64,000 bases of DNA from Cupriavidus nantongensis (GCF_001598055.1 NZ_CP014844.1:2224967-2288966); one strand, 5' to 3'. Positions 1 to 13,276 are shown, counted from the stretch's first letter. Notes: generated by a model not told the origin, from the letters alone. Made by a program: numbers and translations.

Positions 1-1896
1 TACCACAGCACCGAAGGCGGGCTGGCGCAGGCCGCCCATGTCTTCCTCGGCGGCAATGGCTTGCCCGGGGCGTGGGCCGGCAAGCGGCAGTTCGTCATCG
101 TCGAGACCGGCTTCGGCCAGGGGCTGAATTTCATGGCGACGTGGCAGGCGTGGCGCGACGATCCGCAGCGCTGCGGCACGCTGCATTTCGTCTCGATCGA
201 AAAGCATCCGTTCACGCGCGAGGGGCTGGCGCAACTGCATGCCGGCCTGGACGGGCTGCAGCCACTCGCGCAGGCGCTGCAGGCGCAATGGCCGCTGGCG
301 CTGCCGGGCCTGCATCGGCTCGCGTTCGACCAGGGCCGCGTGGTGCTGACGCTGGCGCTGGGCGATGCCGAAGCGATGCTGCCGCGGCTGGCCGCCGGGG
401 CCGATGCCTTCTACCTGGACGGCTTCTCGCCGGCGCGCAATGCCGACATGTGGTCGGCCCCCGTGTTCCGCGGCCTGGCGCGGCTGGCGCGTCCCGGTGC
501 CACGCTGGCGACGTATACCGCCGCGGGCTTCGTGCGGCGCGGGCTGAAGGAGGTCGGCTTCGAGGTCGACAAGGCCTCCGGCTTTGGCGGCAAGCGCGAC
601 ATGACGGTCGCGCGCTTTCGCCCGCAATGGAAATCGCGCCGCCACGCGCCGCCGCTGCCCGGGCAATGGGCCGAGCGCCATGCCATCGTGATCGGCGCCG
701 GGCTGGCGGGCTGCGCCGTGACCGAGCGCCTGGCCGCGCGCGGCTGGCGCGTGACCCTGTTCGACACCCACGACGGGCCGGCGCGGCAGACCTCGGCGCA
801 TCGCGCCGCGGCCATGCATGCGCATGTATCGGCCGACGACAGCCTGCTGTCGCGGCTGTCGCGCGCCGGCAACCAGTACGCGCTGCGCGCCTGGGCGGCG
901 CTGGCCGACGCCGGGCACCCGGTCGGCTGGCACGGCTGCGGCGTGCTGCAGATCGGCGAGGACGAGGCCGAAGGCGAGGCCCAGCGCGCAGCGCTGGACG
1001 CCATGGATTTGCCGCAGCAGTTCGTGCGCTGGATGAGCGCCGCCGAGGCCGCCGCAACACATCACGCCGGCGTGCCGCGCGGCGGCCTGTGGTTCCCGCA
1101 GGGCGGATGGGTCGCGCCGCCGGACATCTGCGCGGCGCAGCTGGCGCGTGCCGGCGATGCGGTAACCGCGCGCTTCGGCTGCCGGGTCGGCGCGATCGCG
1201 CGCGTCGACGGCAAATGGCAGGCACTTGCGCAGGACGGCGCCGTGCTGGCGTCGGCACCGGTGCTGGTGTTGGCCAACGCACATGAGGCGCAGCAACTGC
1301 TGCCGCAGCAGCACTGGACCCTGCGCCGCGTGCGCGGGCAGCTGACCACGCTGGCGGCCGCGCAGGTCGACGCGCTCGGCGGCTGGCCCGACTGCGTGGT
1401 GACCGGCGCGGGCTACCTGCTGCCGCGTGCCGCCGACGGCAGCGGCCGCGTCGGCTCCAGCTACGACGAAGACACCGGCCCGCTGGTGGAGCAGCCGGCG
1501 GTCCACGCGGCCAACCTCGCCCGGCTGGCGGCGCTGCTGCCGGATCGGGCCAATGCGGTGGCTGCGATCGACCCCGCCGACGTGTCGGGCTATGTCGGCG
1601 TGCGCACGGTCACGCACAACCGGTTGCCGCTGATCGGGCAGGTGCCTGACGAGGCTGCCGCGATGGCGCAGGCGGCGTCGCTGCGCGGCGCGCACCTGCG
1701 CGACCTGCCGCGCCTGCCCGGCCTCTATGCGGCGCTGGCCTATGCCTCGCGCGGCCTGACCTGGGCCGCGCTGGGCGCGGAACTGCTGGCCAGCCAGATC
1801 GAAGGCGAGCCGCTGCCGCTGGAGTCCGACCTGGCCGATGCGGTCGATCCGGCACGCCTGCTGCTGCGCGCGCTGCGCCATGGGCAGGCAGCGTAG
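1..1896 (+). CDS. mnmC: MnmC, bifunctional tRNA mnm5(s2)U wobble-modification enzyme, 5' end outside window
   Basis: The reading frame is open from base 1, so the gene starts upstream; about 631 codons are visible. The N-terminal part is a SAM-dependent methyltransferase ([10 protein letters not shown] glycine motif, then [15 protein letters not shown]). The C-terminal part is an FAD-binding oxidoreductase of the DAO type, opening with [19 protein letters not shown]. By family knowledge the FAD domain removes the carboxymethyl group from cmnm5U34 and the methyltransferase domain makes mnm5U34 in tRNAs such as Lys, Glu and Gln. A TTG at 61 is an internal codon, since family-like sequence ([15 protein letters not shown]) precedes it in frame. 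Ends with TAG before a 230-bp gap to tig. Confidence 0.93.
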   Translation, partial: YHSTEGGLAQAAHVFLGGNGLPGAWAGKRQFVIVETGFGQGLNFMATWQAWRDDPQRCGTLHFVSIEKHPFTREGLAQLHAGLDGLQPLAQALQAQWPLALPGLHRLAFDQGRVVLTLALGDAEAMLPRLAAGADAFYLDGFSPARNADMWSAPVFRGLARLARPGATLATYTAAGFVRRGLKEVGFEVDKASGFGGKRDMTVARFRPQWKSRRHAPPLPGQWAERHAIVIGAGLAGCAVTERLAARGWRVTLFDTHDGPARQTSAHRAAAMHAHVSADDSLLSRLSRAGNQYALRAWAALADAGHPVGWHGCGVLQIGEDEAEGEAQRAALDAMDLPQQFVRWMSAAEAAATHHAGVPRGGLWFPQGGWVAPPDICAAQLARAGDAVTARFGCRVGAIARVDGKWQALAQDGAVLASAPVLVLANAHEAQQLLPQQHWTLRRVRGQLTTLAAAQVDALGGWPDCVVTGAGYLLPRAADGSGRVGSSYDEDTGPLVEQPAVHAANLARLAALLPDRANAVAAIDPADVSGYVGVRTVTHNRLPLIGQVPDEAAAMAQAASLRGAHLRDLPRLPGLYAALAYASRGLTWAALGAELLASQIEGEPLPLESDLADAVDPARLLLRALRHGQAA

Positions 1897-1965
1897 CGCG
1901 GTGCAGCGGCGCTGCATGGTTGCGGGGCGTTCCGGGCAAAATCTGCCGGAAGCGAATCAAAACCG

Positions 1966-1974
1966 TGCGATAAT
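1966..1974 (+). promoter_or_regulatory. Possible extended -10 promoter of tig
   Basis: TGCGATAAT fits an extended -10 (TGn then GATAAT) about 150 bp before the tig start. No good -35 hexamer lies 17 bp upstream, which is compatible with an extended -10 promoter. The remaining leader to 2126 is long and shows no clear riboswitch. Confidence 0.35.
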
Positions 1975-2126
1975 CCCCGTTTTCCGTTTGCGCGGAGCTT
2001 TCCGTTCGCCGGTGCGCTGCCCTGGCCGTCCTGTCGTGACGGCGCCGTGGCGGTAAAGCGGGCGGTACGCGTACAAGACGGCAGCACCTACGAACACAAC
2101 TACATTTCTGGATTGGATCTACGACC

Positions 2127-3482
2127 ATGTCGAACGTGATTGAGAACCTCGGCAAGCTGGACCGCAAGGTGACCCTGGCCATCCCCAAGGCCGAAGTGGA
2201 AAAGGAAAAGCAGGAGCGCCTGGTTCGCCTGTCGAAGACCGTGAAGATGTCGGGCTTCCGTCCGGGCAAGGTGCCGATGAAGATGGTCGAGAAGCAATAC
2301 GGCCAGCAGGTCGAGTTCGAAGTCCGCTTCGACAAGGCCGCGCGCAAGTTCTTCGACATCACCAAGGAACAGGACGTCAAGGTTGCCGGCCAGCCGAAGT
2401 TCGAGATCAAGAACGAAGGCGTGGCCGAGGATGAAGTGGCGTTCGACGCCACCTTCGAGGTGTACCCGGAAGTGACCATCGGCGACCTGTCGGCTGCCGA
2501 AGTCACCCGCACCAGCACCGAGATCACCGACGCCGAAGTCGACAAGACCATCGACATCCTGCGCAAGCAGCGCGTGCACTACCACGCCCGCGGCGAGGCC
2601 GGCGAGCATGGCGACGGCGGTGCCGACGTCACCGCGCAGAACGGCGACCGCGTGACGCTTGACTTCGTCGGCAAGATCGACGGCGAAGAGTTCGCCGGCG
2701 GCAAGGCCGAGGACTTCCCGTTCGTGCTGGGCGAAGGCCGCATGCTGCCCGAGTTCGAGCAGGCCACGCTGGGCCTGAAGGTCGGCGAGAGCAAGACCTT
2801 CCCGCTGGCCTTCCCGGCCGACTACCACGGCAAGGAAGTGGCCGGCAAGACCGCCGAGTTCACCGTGACCCTGAAGAAGATCGAGTGGGCCCACCTGCCG
2901 GAAGTCAATGAAGCCTTCGCCAAGTCGCTGGGCATCGCCGACGGCAGCGTCGACAAGATGCGCGCCGACATCCGCGAGAACCTCGAGCGCGAAGTGAAGC
3001 GCCGCACGCACGCCATGCTGAAGGACCAGGTCATGGAAGCGCTGCTGAAGGCGAGCGAGCTGGACGTGCCCAAGGCCCTGATCGAGCAGGACCAGGAGCG
3101 CCTGGTGGAAATGGCCCGCCGCGACCTGGAGCAGCGTGGCATGCCCAACGCCAAGGACATGCCGATCCCGGCCGAGATGTTCGCGCAGCAAGCCGAGCGC
3201 CGCGTCAAGCTGGGCCTGATCCTGGCCGAGATCGTCAAGGCCAACGGCCTGGAAGCCAAGGCCGACCAGATCAAGGCCGAGATCGAGGACTTCGCCAAGA
3301 GCTACGAGGACCCGAAGGAAGTCATGCGCTGGTACTACGGCGACCAGCAGCGCCTGGCCGAAATGGAAGCCTACGTGCTCGAAAACAACGTGGTAAATTT
3401 CGTGTGCGGCAAGGCCAAGGTCACCGACAAGAAGGTGTCCTTCGAGGAACTCACCGCCGAAGGCAACCAGCAGCAGGCCTGA
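2127..3482 (+). CDS. tig: Trigger factor, ribosome-associated chaperone and prolyl isomerase
   Basis: 451 residues, slightly longer than the E. coli protein. Order of domains: N-terminal ribosome-binding domain containing the signature GFRPGKVP (about residue 45-52), central FKBP-type PPIase domain ([17 protein letters not shown] onward, about 172-260), and a helical C-terminal chaperone domain. It binds at the ribosome tunnel exit and shields nascent chains. It stands first in the conserved tig-clpP-clpX-lon block. A GC-rich hairpin without a T-run follows at about 3500, so read-through into clpP is possible. Confidence 0.98.
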   Translation: MSNVIENLGKLDRKVTLAIPKAEVEKEKQERLVRLSKTVKMSGFRPGKVPMKMVEKQYGQQVEFEVRFDKAARKFFDITKEQDVKVAGQPKFEIKNEGVAEDEVAFDATFEVYPEVTIGDLSAAEVTRTSTEITDAEVDKTIDILRKQRVHYHARGEAGEHGDGGADVTAQNGDRVTLDFVGKIDGEEFAGGKAEDFPFVLGEGRMLPEFEQATLGLKVGESKTFPLAFPADYHGKEVAGKTAEFTVTLKKIEWAHLPEVNEAFAKSLGIADGSVDKMRADIRENLEREVKRRTHAMLKDQVMEALLKASELDVPKALIEQDQERLVEMARRDLEQRGMPNAKDMPIPAEMFAQQAERRVKLGLILAEIVKANGLEAKADQIKAEIEDFAKSYEDPKEVMRWYYGDQQRLAEMEAYVLENNVVNFVCGKAKVTDKKVSFEELTAEGNQQQA

Positions 3483-3581
3483 GGCCGGAAGTGACCGGCA
3501 GCCCCGCGCCACGGTGCGGGGCAGGGACTTCCCGAGTTACCCGGATTGCCTTGCGATCCGACGAATCCATGGAGAACATGC

Positions 3582-4232
3582 ATGACCCGCAATGATTTGC
3601 TTGACCGTCTCGCCACCACGCAGGCTTCGGCACTGGAAACCCAGGGCCTGGGGCTGGTGCCGATGGTCGTCGAGCAGTCCGGCCGGGGCGAGCGCGCCTA
3701 TGACATTTACTCGCGCCTGCTGAAGGAGCGCGTGGTGTTCATGGTGGGCGAGGTCAACGACCAGACCGCCAACCTGGTGGTGGCACAGCTGCTGTTCCTG
3801 GAAAGCGAGAACCCCGACAAGGACGTGTCCCTGTACATAAATTCGCCGGGCGGTTCGGTGTCGGCGGGGCTGGCCATCTACGACACCATGCAGTTCATCA
3901 AGCCCGACGTGTCGACGCTGTGCATGGGCATGGCGGCCAGCATGGGCGCGTTCCTGCTGGCGGCGGGTGCCAAGGGCAAGCGTTCGGCGCTGCCCAACTC
4001 GCGCATCATGATCCACCAGCCGCTGGGCGGCGCGCGCGGCCAGGCCTCGGATATCGAGATCCAGGCGCGCGAGATCCTGTACCTGCGCGAGCGGCTCAAC
4101 ACCATCCTGTCGGAAGTGACCGGCCAGCCGGTCGAGAAGATTGCGCGCGACACCGATCGCGACAACTTCATGAGCGGCGACCAGGCGGTCGACTACGGCC
4201 TGATCGACAAGGTGCTCGCCCGCCGCGGCTAA
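3582..4232 (+). CDS. clpP: ClpP, proteolytic subunit of ATP-dependent Clp protease
   Basis: 216 residues from the ATG at 3582, chosen because GGAG at 3571-3574 sits seven bases upstream; a TTG at 3546 would only add an unrelated N-terminus. The serine protease triad is visible: Ser in GMAASMGAF, His in MIHQPLGG and Asp in DTDRDNF. The oxyanion-side glycine strand SPGGSV is present. ClpP forms the double heptamer that degrades proteins unfolded by ClpX (next gene) or ClpA. A Rho-independent terminator lies between clpP and clpX. Confidence 0.98.
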   Translation: MTRNDLLDRLATTQASALETQGLGLVPMVVEQSGRGERAYDIYSRLLKERVVFMVGEVNDQTANLVVAQLLFLESENPDKDVSLYINSPGGSVSAGLAIYDTMQFIKPDVSTLCMGMAASMGAFLLAAGAKGKRSALPNSRIMIHQPLGGARGQASDIEIQAREILYLRERLNTILSEVTGQPVEKIARDTDRDNFMSGDQAVDYGLIDKVLARRG

Positions 4233-4310
4233 TGCGGCGCGCCGCCGTGGCTTATCGGGCGACGGCGGCCGGCCACACCGGCTCGGCTCAAATGGCGAAG
4301 GCTACACCGG

Positions 4311-4336
4311 AACGAGGCCCCGTGCCTCGTTTTTTG
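4311..4336 (+). terminator. Rho-independent terminator after clpP
   Basis: An 8-bp stem AACGAGGC/GCCTCGTT with loop CCCGT is followed by a run of T. It separates clpP from clpX, so clpX probably needs its own promoter in 4340-4480; a TATGAT at 4410-4415 is a possible -10. Confidence 0.8.
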
Positions 4337-4484
4337 CATCGGCACCTGTGCAACGGGGCCTTGGCCCCACAGCCGGGGGGAAGCGCCGGTGATGCCAATT
4401 GTTTTGGCGTATGATGCGTTTGAAGCGTATCCCCGAGGAGCCTGTCGCCCCGCGGTGTGCGCCCTGCAAAAGTGACTGATTCCT

Positions 4485-5762
<1,278 letters not shown>

Positions 5763-5819
5763 CGCGAGGCCTGCCAGAGTGGTCAGAGGTCGGCACCACA
5801 CCGGCAGCAGGGCGGAAAA

Positions 5820-5851
5820 GGCCGTTCGCGTAGAAGCGAGCGGCTTTTTTT
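5820..5851 (+). terminator. Rho-independent terminator after clpX
   Basis: GCCGTTCGC and GCGAGCGGC form a 9-bp stem with one G-T pair, loop GTAGAA, followed by a T-rich run. It isolates lon from clpX. Confidence 0.8.
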
Positions 5852-5941
5852 GTTTATTTCTACCGACGAGAGGGAGGAAACGCGGGTATGCTGTTTCAGA
5901 GGGGCCACCAAGTGCAGGTAGCGGCATCTGCCTGCCTTGAT

Positions 5942-5973
5942 GAATCGATTGGCACGTATCTTGTAATCGATTC
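5942..5973. promoter_or_regulatory. Two-octamer dyad upstream of lon
   Basis: The self-complementary octamer AATCGATT occurs at 5943-5950 and 5965-5972, 22 bp apart (two helical turns). Extended by one base it becomes GAATCGATT with 14 bases then AATCGATTC. It lies 45 bp before the lon start, where a promoter is expected; CTTGATG at about 5937 could be part of a heat-shock-like -35. A regulator binding as two dimers is an inference. Confidence 0.4.
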
Positions 5974-6017
5974 GGGCGGCCCAATTTACGCCTTAAATGA
6001 CTGACTTGGGGAAAATG

Positions 6018-8429
<2,412 letters not shown>

Positions 8430-8451
8430 CGACGCCTTCGCCGCATGAACG

Positions 8452-8489
8452 AAACGCCGCAGGGCAGCGATGCCCGGCGGCGTTTTTTT
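8452..8489 (+). terminator. Rho-independent terminator after lon
   Basis: AACGCCGC pairs with the GCGGCGTT arm around a short CCCT/GGG-rich loop and is followed by seven T. It lies 22 bases after the lon stop. Confidence 0.8.
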
Positions 8490-8619
8490 GTCCGCGCGGG
8501 CCTTGGCAAACCGAAATCACCTGTATTAAACTTGCGCCCTCGCAACGCAAACCACGGCATCTGCCGCGAGGTGCGGAGCGATCAGCAAGTTGCAGGCAGA
8601 CAGCCTGCGATGGTCGAGC

Positions 8620-8695
8620 GGGTGCTTAGCTCAGTTGGTAGAGCGGCGCCCTTACAAGGCGTAGGTCGGGGGTTCGAACCCCTCAGCACCCACCA
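8620..8695 (+). tRNA. tRNA-Val (anticodon UAC)
   Basis: A 76-nt cloverleaf: acceptor GGGTGCT/AGCACCC, D-arm GCTC/GAGC, anticodon stem GCGCC/GGCGT with loop CTTACAA (anticodon TAC), T-loop TTCGAAC, discriminator A and encoded CCA. It marks the left edge of the accessory region that ends at tRNA-Asp. Confidence 0.97.
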
Positions 8696-8716
8696 CCGCT
8701 CCACCAGCAAGAATCA

Positions 8717-8747
8717 AGGACTCAGGGCGATCTGGGTCCTTTTTTTT
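8717..8747 (+). terminator. Terminator after tRNA-Val
   Basis: AGGACTCAG and CTGGGTCCT form a 9-bp stem (one G-T) around GGCGAT, followed by eight or more T. Confidence 0.8.
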
Positions 8748-8862
8748 GTCCATGACTCAGCCGTCCGAACATCGGTCTTCCGTGCATGATTGGCGTGGAG
8801 CACGGACGTAGCGGTGCGACGCGGCGCTGGCGACAGACCGGCATTCACCGGCCTGCGCAGCC

Positions 8863-9882
8863 TTAATCGGCCGTGATGTTGTTGGCCTTCACCACCTCGC
8901 CCCACATCTTGTAGTGGGTGCGGGTCAGCGTTGCGAGCTGCTCGGGCGTGCCGCCGCCGGGCTCGTCGCCGCGGTCGACGATGCTCTTGACCACGGCCGG
9001 GTCCTTCAGCGCCGTATTCAAGCCGGCGTTGGCCTTCTTGACGATGTCAGGGCTCAGGCCCGGCGGTCCGTACAGGCCGATGAACGAGATGATGGTGAAG
9101 TCCTTGATGCCGCTCTCGGTGGCCGTTGGCACGTCCGGGATCATGGCCACGCGCCTGGGTCCCGTGACCATCAGCGGCCGCAACTGGCCCGACTTGATGA
9201 AAGGCGCGACCACCGACGTGGCATCGAACATCGCATCCAGGCGTCCGGCCATCAGGTCGACCATAGCCGGGCTGCTGCCCTTGTAGGGCACATGGTTCAT
9301 CTTCGGGCCGCCCATGCGCTCGCGCAGCAGTTCCATCGTGACATGCGGCAATGCGCCGGTACCGCCCGAGCCGTAATCGATGGTCTTGCCCGACTTGTCG
9401 CGCGCCCTGACCTCGTCGACGAACTGCGCGTAAGTCTTGATCGGCGAACTGGCGGGCACGACCAGGACCAGCGGCGACTGCAGCATCACGCCTATCGGCG
9501 TCAGCTTCTGCGGATCGACGATGCCAAGCTTGGTGTAGACATGCGGCATGATCGTCATCGAGCCGTTGCCTACCAGAAGCTTGTTGCCGTCGGGCGCCGC
9601 GCGCATGACCTCGATGGAGGCGATATTGCCGTTCACGCCGGCCTTGTTGTCGATGACAAACGACTGGCCGAGCGAACTCTGCAGGCCGTTAAGCAGCGCA
9701 CGTCCCGCGAAGTCGGTCTGGCCACCGGGCGGAAAGCCGACCAGCAGTGTCACCGGCTTGGTTGGCCAGGTGGTCTGCGCCCACGCGGCGGTCGTCGCCA
9801 GCGCGCCAAGGCCGAGCGCGGCGACGCCCAGTATCAATGCGGAACGGCGCGAATTCGCGGGCGATTTCCTGGTGTTCGTCAT
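8863..9882 (-). CDS. Bug-family periplasmic solute-binding protein (TctC type)
   Basis: 339 residues from the ATG at 9882, chosen because GGAG sits seven bases upstream; longer in-frame extensions enter the inserted IS. The N-terminus has a basic stretch (TNTRKSPANSRR), a hydrophobic core and an AWAQ cleavage site, so it is exported. The start of the mature protein, WPTKPVTLLVGFPPGG, is the hallmark of Bug receptors, which are abundant in Burkholderiales and bind carboxylates. No TctA/TctB permease is adjacent. Joining across the IS places it 46 bases downstream of uxuA, so it probably served sugar-acid uptake in that operon. Confidence 0.9.
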   Translation of the reverse strand: MTNTRKSPANSRRSALILGVAALGLGALATTAAWAQTTWPTKPVTLLVGFPPGGQTDFAGRALLNGLQSSLGQSFVIDNKAGVNGNIASIEVMRAAPDGNKLLVGNGSMTIMPHVYTKLGIVDPQKLTPIGVMLQSPLVLVVPASSPIKTYAQFVDEVRARDKSGKTIDYGSGGTGALPHVTMELLRERMGGPKMNHVPYKGSSPAMVDLMAGRLDAMFDATSVVAPFIKSGQLRPLMVTGPRRVAMIPDVPTATESGIKDFTIISFIGLYGPPGLSPDIVKKANAGLNTALKDPAVVKSIVDRGDEPGGGTPEQLATLTRTHYKMWGEVVKANNITAD

Positions 9883-9890
9883 GACAGGTC

Positions 9891-9895
9891 TCCGG
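9891..9895. repeat. Left target-site duplication TCCGG of the IS21 element
   Basis: TCCGG directly precedes the left terminal TGT of the element and is identical to 13277-13281. Part of the Bug gene ribosome site (CCGGAG on the minus strand) comes from these bases, so the site was preserved. Confidence 0.9.
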
Positions 9896-9933
9896 TGTGA
9901 ATGGCTGTCTAAAACCGGCACTAAACGGCGGCG
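9896..9933 (+). repeat. Left terminal inverted repeat of the IS21 element
   Basis: Starts TGTGAATGGC and ends in GGCGGCG; 29 of 38 positions match the right end. Confidence 0.88.
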
Positions 9934-10007
9934 CGGCTTAAAGATGCGGAGCAACTCCTGCATTGCAGGATTGTCTCGAGGTCTTCTGATTCGATATTGA
10001 AGGTGGC

Positions 10008-10058
10008 CACCGGGCGCGTCGGAGCGAGCCCGTAGGGCGAGTGCAGACGCGCCCGGTG
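10008..10058 (+). repeat. 13-bp-arm stem-loop in the IS leader
   Basis: CACCGGGCGCGTC (10008-10020) is perfectly complementary to GACGCGCCCGGTG (10046-10058) with a 25-base loop. It lies between the left end and the first gene; a role in shielding the IS genes from outside transcription is only an inference. Confidence 0.7.
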
Positions 10059-10269
10059 ATGGGCATTCCGCAAGGTGGTGACGTCGCAGTGGGGATGCGG
10101 TAAAAAGGTTGGCTTTACCGCCGAAAAGAAACAGGCACGACACCGGTCCAAACCGCCAAGTTCATCCCGATGTCGTGCCCCACTCGTGCCAAGGGCGCGC
10201 GTGCCGAGCCAGTATGGCACGGCTCGTCCATCCCGTCGAGGCCGTTTCGGCATGACTGGGGGATCGCCG

Positions 10270-10710
10270 ATGCCGGCCACGGGCCGCCTCTTTGTGTGCG
10301 CCCATTGCCGGGCGCAGGTCGTTGTTTGCCGCCGCTGCGACCGCGGTCAGATCTACTGCAATGGCGGCTGCTCGCAAGCAGCGCGTCGCGCCAGCCTGCG
10401 CGAGGCCGCTCAGCGCTATCAACGCAGCCGCCGCGGCCGCTTGGCGCACGCGGAGCGGATGCGCCGCTACCGCTGTCGCCAAAAGAAAGTGACGCATCAG
10501 GGTTCCGCCGCGCAGGCCGCCGATGCTCTACTGCCGCTGACCTTGACGACGCCGGCCAGAGCACCGGCGCCCGCTGGCGCCTCAACACCGGTGCCTGAGC
10601 ATTGCCACTTCTGCCGTTGCACATATTCGGGCTTTGTCCGCCTCGGACCACTGCGTCGTCGGGTCTTCCGTGATGTTCGTACGACTGACCGCACAGGACA
10701 CGACCCATGA
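10270..10710 (+). CDS. Cys-rich putative zinc-binding accessory protein of the IS21 element
   Basis: 146 residues from the ATG at 10270 (an ATG at 10252 would add six). The N-terminal third has regularly spaced cysteines: FVCAHC, VVVCRRC, IYCNGGC, i.e. CxxC-x6-CxxC-x6-CxxxC, fitting a double zinc knuckle. A strongly basic helix follows (residues about 45-80, [20 protein letters not shown]), typical of nucleic-acid binding, and a second small cluster HCHFCRC sits near the C-terminus. The stop overlaps the istA start as ATGA, implying translational coupling. From memory, similar frames precede istA in related IS21 copies of Burkholderiales; the function is unknown. Confidence 0.75.
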   Translation: MPATGRLFVCAHCRAQVVVCRRCDRGQIYCNGGCSQAARRASLREAAQRYQRSRRGRLAHAERMRRYRCRQKKVTHQGSAAQAADALLPLTLTTPARAPAPAGASTPVPEHCHFCRCTYSGFVRLGPLRRRVFRDVRTTDRTGHDP

Positions 10711-12209
10711 CCATTGGAGTAGAACTTGAAGCCCAGATCCTGCGTTACTACCACGTCGAGAAATGGCGCGCCGGCACCATCGCGCGCCAGTTGCATGTGC
10801 ACCGCGACACCGTCCAGCGTGTGCTGGCGCAGGCCGGCCTGCCCAGGATTGGCAGCGTGCAGCGGCCGTCGCAGATCGACGCCTACCTGCCATTCATCCA
10901 TGAGACGTTGAAGAAGTTCCCGTCGCTCACGGCCAGCCGCCTGTATGCGATGGTGACCGAACGCGGCTACCGCGGGAGCCAGCACCACTTCCGGCACATG
11001 ATCGCGCTGCACCGGCCGCGCCCACAGCCGGAAGCCTATCTGCGTCTGCGTACCTTGCCGGGCGAACAAGGGCAAGTCGATTGGGGTCACTTCGGCCATC
11101 TGCAGATCGGCCGCGCACGCCGGCCGCTGATGGCCTTCGTGATGGTGCTGTCATGGTCGCGGCAGATCTATCTGCGCTTCTACCTTGATGCACGCATGGA
11201 CAGCTTCCTGGCCGGCCATGCCGGTGCCTTCGAAGCCTGGTCCGGCCTTCCCAGGGTCCTGCTCTACGACAACCTGAAGAGTGCCGTGCTGGAACGCCAG
11301 GGCGATGCGATCCGTTTCCATCCGACACTGCTCGCGTTCGCGGCGCATCACCGCTACGAGCCCCGGCCGGTTGCCGTCGCCCGTGGCAACGAGAAGGGGC
11401 GCGTCGAGCGCGCCATCCGCTATGTACGCGAGAGCTTCTTCGCCGGACGCACCGTGACCGACCTCGATGAGCTCAACGCCCAAGCCGCCCATTGGTGTGC
11501 GGGACTTGCGGCCGATCGTCCCTGCCGGGAAGAACCGACGATCAGCGTACGCGAGGCGTTCTCCCGCGAGCAGCCCAGCCTGCTCGCCTTGCCGGAGAAT
11601 CCCTATCCATGCGAACTGCAACTGGCTGTCAAGGTCGGCAAGACACCGTATGTGCGCTTCGATCTGAATGACTACACGATCCCGCATACGCATGTGCGAC
11701 GCACGCTCACGGTGCGGGCCAGTCCCCGGCAGGTACGCATCCTCGATGGCACGGAACTGCTCGCCACTCATGAGCGCAGTTACGATCGCGGCGCGCAGAT
11801 AGAGATTGCCGCGCACATCAATGCCTTGGTCGAACGCAAACGCGAAGCCCGCCACCATCGCGGACTTGACCATCTGGCTCGGGCGGCGCCGGCCAGCCAG
11901 GCGCTGCTGCAGCGCGCAGCGGAACGGGGCGGCAATCTGGGCAACATCACCACCCACCTGCTGCGGCTGCTCGACCGCTATGGCGCCGCTGAATTGCAAG
12001 CGGCGATCGAGGAAATCCTCGCCAGCGATGCGGCGCCTCACCAGAATCCGGTGCGCCTGGCGCTGGAGCGCCGGCGCGAGGCGCGCCAGGCACCGCCGCC
12101 CGTGGGTATCCATCTACCTGAACACGTCCGGCACAAGGACAAGCTGGTGATACCCCACCGCCTCGACATCTACGATCAGCTCACGGGAGATGCCAATGAA
12201 CACGCCTGA
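10707..12209 (+). CDS. istA: IstA, IS21-family DDE transposase
   Basis: 500 residues. An N-terminal helix-turn-helix ([24 protein letters not shown], about 20-43) is followed by the rve-like catalytic domain with the DDE residues in [17 protein letters not shown] and [10 protein letters not shown]. The C-terminal part fits the beta-barrel and extension usual for IstA. ATGA overlap with the upstream Cys-rich gene and 14-bp overlap with istB show one operon. Confidence 0.96.
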   Translation: MTIGVELEAQILRYYHVEKWRAGTIARQLHVHRDTVQRVLAQAGLPRIGSVQRPSQIDAYLPFIHETLKKFPSLTASRLYAMVTERGYRGSQHHFRHMIALHRPRPQPEAYLRLRTLPGEQGQVDWGHFGHLQIGRARRPLMAFVMVLSWSRQIYLRFYLDARMDSFLAGHAGAFEAWSGLPRVLLYDNLKSAVLERQGDAIRFHPTLLAFAAHHRYEPRPVAVARGNEKGRVERAIRYVRESFFAGRTVTDLDELNAQAAHWCAGLAADRPCREEPTISVREAFSREQPSLLALPENPYPCELQLAVKVGKTPYVRFDLNDYTIPHTHVRRTLTVRASPRQVRILDGTELLATHERSYDRGAQIEIAAHINALVERKREARHHRGLDHLARAAPASQALLQRAAERGGNLGNITTHLLRLLDRYGAAELQAAIEEILASDAAPHQNPVRLALERRREARQAPPPVGIHLPEHVRHKDKLVIPHRLDIYDQLTGDANEHA

Positions 12210-12963
12210 GAACCTGCAAAGCCGTGCGAACGCCTTGCGCCTGCATGGGCTACTGGCACACTGGCCGGAGGTCGCCGACGCCGGCTGGGTGGCGCCGCTG
12301 CTGCAATGGGAAGAAGAGGAGCGCTCGCGCCGCTCGCTGGAGCGACGCATCCGGGATGCCCGACTGGGCAACTTCAAGCCCTTGTGCGACTTCGACTGGG
12401 CCTGGCCGACGCGCTGCGACCGGGCCGCCGTCGAAGAATTGATGTCGCTGGAGTTCGTCAAGGACTCGGCCAACGTCGTGCTGATCGGCCCGAACGGCGT
12501 CGGCAAATCGACCCTGGCGCTGAATCTGGCCTATCAGGCGCTCGTCCAAGGGCACACAGCGCTGTTCACCACCGCCGGCCAGATGCTCGGCGAGCTGGCC
12601 GCCCTCGACAGCGATTCGGCCTTGCGTCGACGCCTGCACCGCTATGCCTCGCCGGACGTTCTGGTCATCGACGAGGTCGGCTACCTGTCGTACTCGAACC
12701 GACATGCCGATCTGCTGTTCGAGCTCATCAGTCGCCGATATGGCGCCACCAGTACGGTGGTTACAACAAACAGACCATTCGCCGAATGGTCGGAGGTGTT
12801 CCCGAACGCCGCCTGCGTCGTCTCGCTGGTTGACCGACTGGTGCATCGTGCCGAAGTCATCGCGATCGAGGGCGAGTCGTATCGCGTCAAGGAAGCGCGT
12901 GAGCGGGCCGATCAGCGAGCAAAGAAACGCAGCGTGGCCCGGGCGGAGAAAAAGCCATCATGA
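12196..12963 (+). CDS. istB: IstB, IS21 ATPase helper of transposition
   Basis: 255 residues from ATG 12196, preferred over ATG 12190 because GGGAGA lies just upstream. It is a DnaC-like AAA+ ATPase with Walker [10 protein letters not shown] and Walker [12 protein letters not shown], followed by the sensor region TTNRPFAEW. By family knowledge IstB assembles on target DNA and stimulates IstA. The C-terminus is basic. Its stop overlaps the next start as ATGA. Confidence 0.96.
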   Translation: MNTPENLQSRANALRLHGLLAHWPEVADAGWVAPLLQWEEEERSRRSLERRIRDARLGNFKPLCDFDWAWPTRCDRAAVEELMSLEFVKDSANVVLIGPNGVGKSTLALNLAYQALVQGHTALFTTAGQMLGELAALDSDSALRRRLHRYASPDVLVIDEVGYLSYSNRHADLLFELISRRYGATSTVVTTNRPFAEWSEVFPNAACVVSLVDRLVHRAEVIAIEGESYRVKEARERADQRAKKRSVARAEKKPS

Positions 12964-13166
12964 CGCATCTGCACCTGCCTTCAGGAATCACCAACGGGCT
13001 GGACTTCCTGATCCCAGACAACTGGTCCCCAGAACAGGCCCTCGCCGTCGTCGAACTCATCGACGATCTACGCGAGCGAATCTGCGCGCACTACCAGCTC
13101 GCACTGCATGACCTGCTGCGTGAGCAGCGCTCGCCCCCCGAGAAAAGCCTCGACGATCCGTTCTAG
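12960..13166 (+). CDS. Small acidic accessory protein of the IS21 element, unknown function
   Basis: 68 residues starting at the ATG that overlaps the istB stop (ATGA). The sequence is mostly helical in appearance, acidic, with SPEQALAVVELIDDLRERI and no cysteines or recognisable domain. Tight coupling to istB suggests it is a real gene and might modulate IstB, but this is an inference. Confidence 0.65.
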   Translation: MTHLHLPSGITNGLDFLIPDNWSPEQALAVVELIDDLRERICAHYQLALHDLLREQRSPPEKSLDDPF

Positions 13167-13184
13167 CCTGCACCATCCAACCCA

Positions 13185-13218
13185 AACAGCAAGGGGCCGC
13201 ATGCGGCCCCTTGCTGTT
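13185..13218. repeat. 34-bp perfect palindrome inside the IS right end
   Basis: Bases 13185-13218 are fully self-complementary around GCATGC, giving 17-bp arms. It lies 18 bases after the last IS gene and has no following T-run, so it may block transcription in both directions or act as a structural element. Confidence 0.9.
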
Positions 13219-13238
13219 GACCTTCTGACCCAACCATA

Positions 13239-13276
13239 CGCCGCCATTTACTGTCGCTTTTACACCGCCGTCAACA
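13239..13276 (-). repeat. Right terminal inverted repeat of the IS21 element
   Basis: Read on the minus strand it starts TGTTGACGGC and ends GGCGGCG, matching the left end at 29 of 38 positions. Confidence 0.88.

Larger units (their letters stand above)
9896..13276 (+). mobile_element. Complete IS21-family insertion sequence, 3381 bp, four overlapping genes
   Basis: Ends were found by aligning termini: 9896-9933 and the reverse complement of 13239-13276 match at 29 of 38 positions, both begin with TGT, and both are flanked by TCCGG. Inside are a Cys-rich accessory gene, istA, istB and a 68-codon gene, all in one direction, and each junction overlaps (ATGA, 14 bp, ATGA). IS21 elements move by a cointegrate or cut-and-paste route using the IstA transposase and IstB ATPase helper. 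All four frames look intact, so the copy may be active. It lies between uxuA and the Bug gene, in the opposite orientation. Confidence 0.95.
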
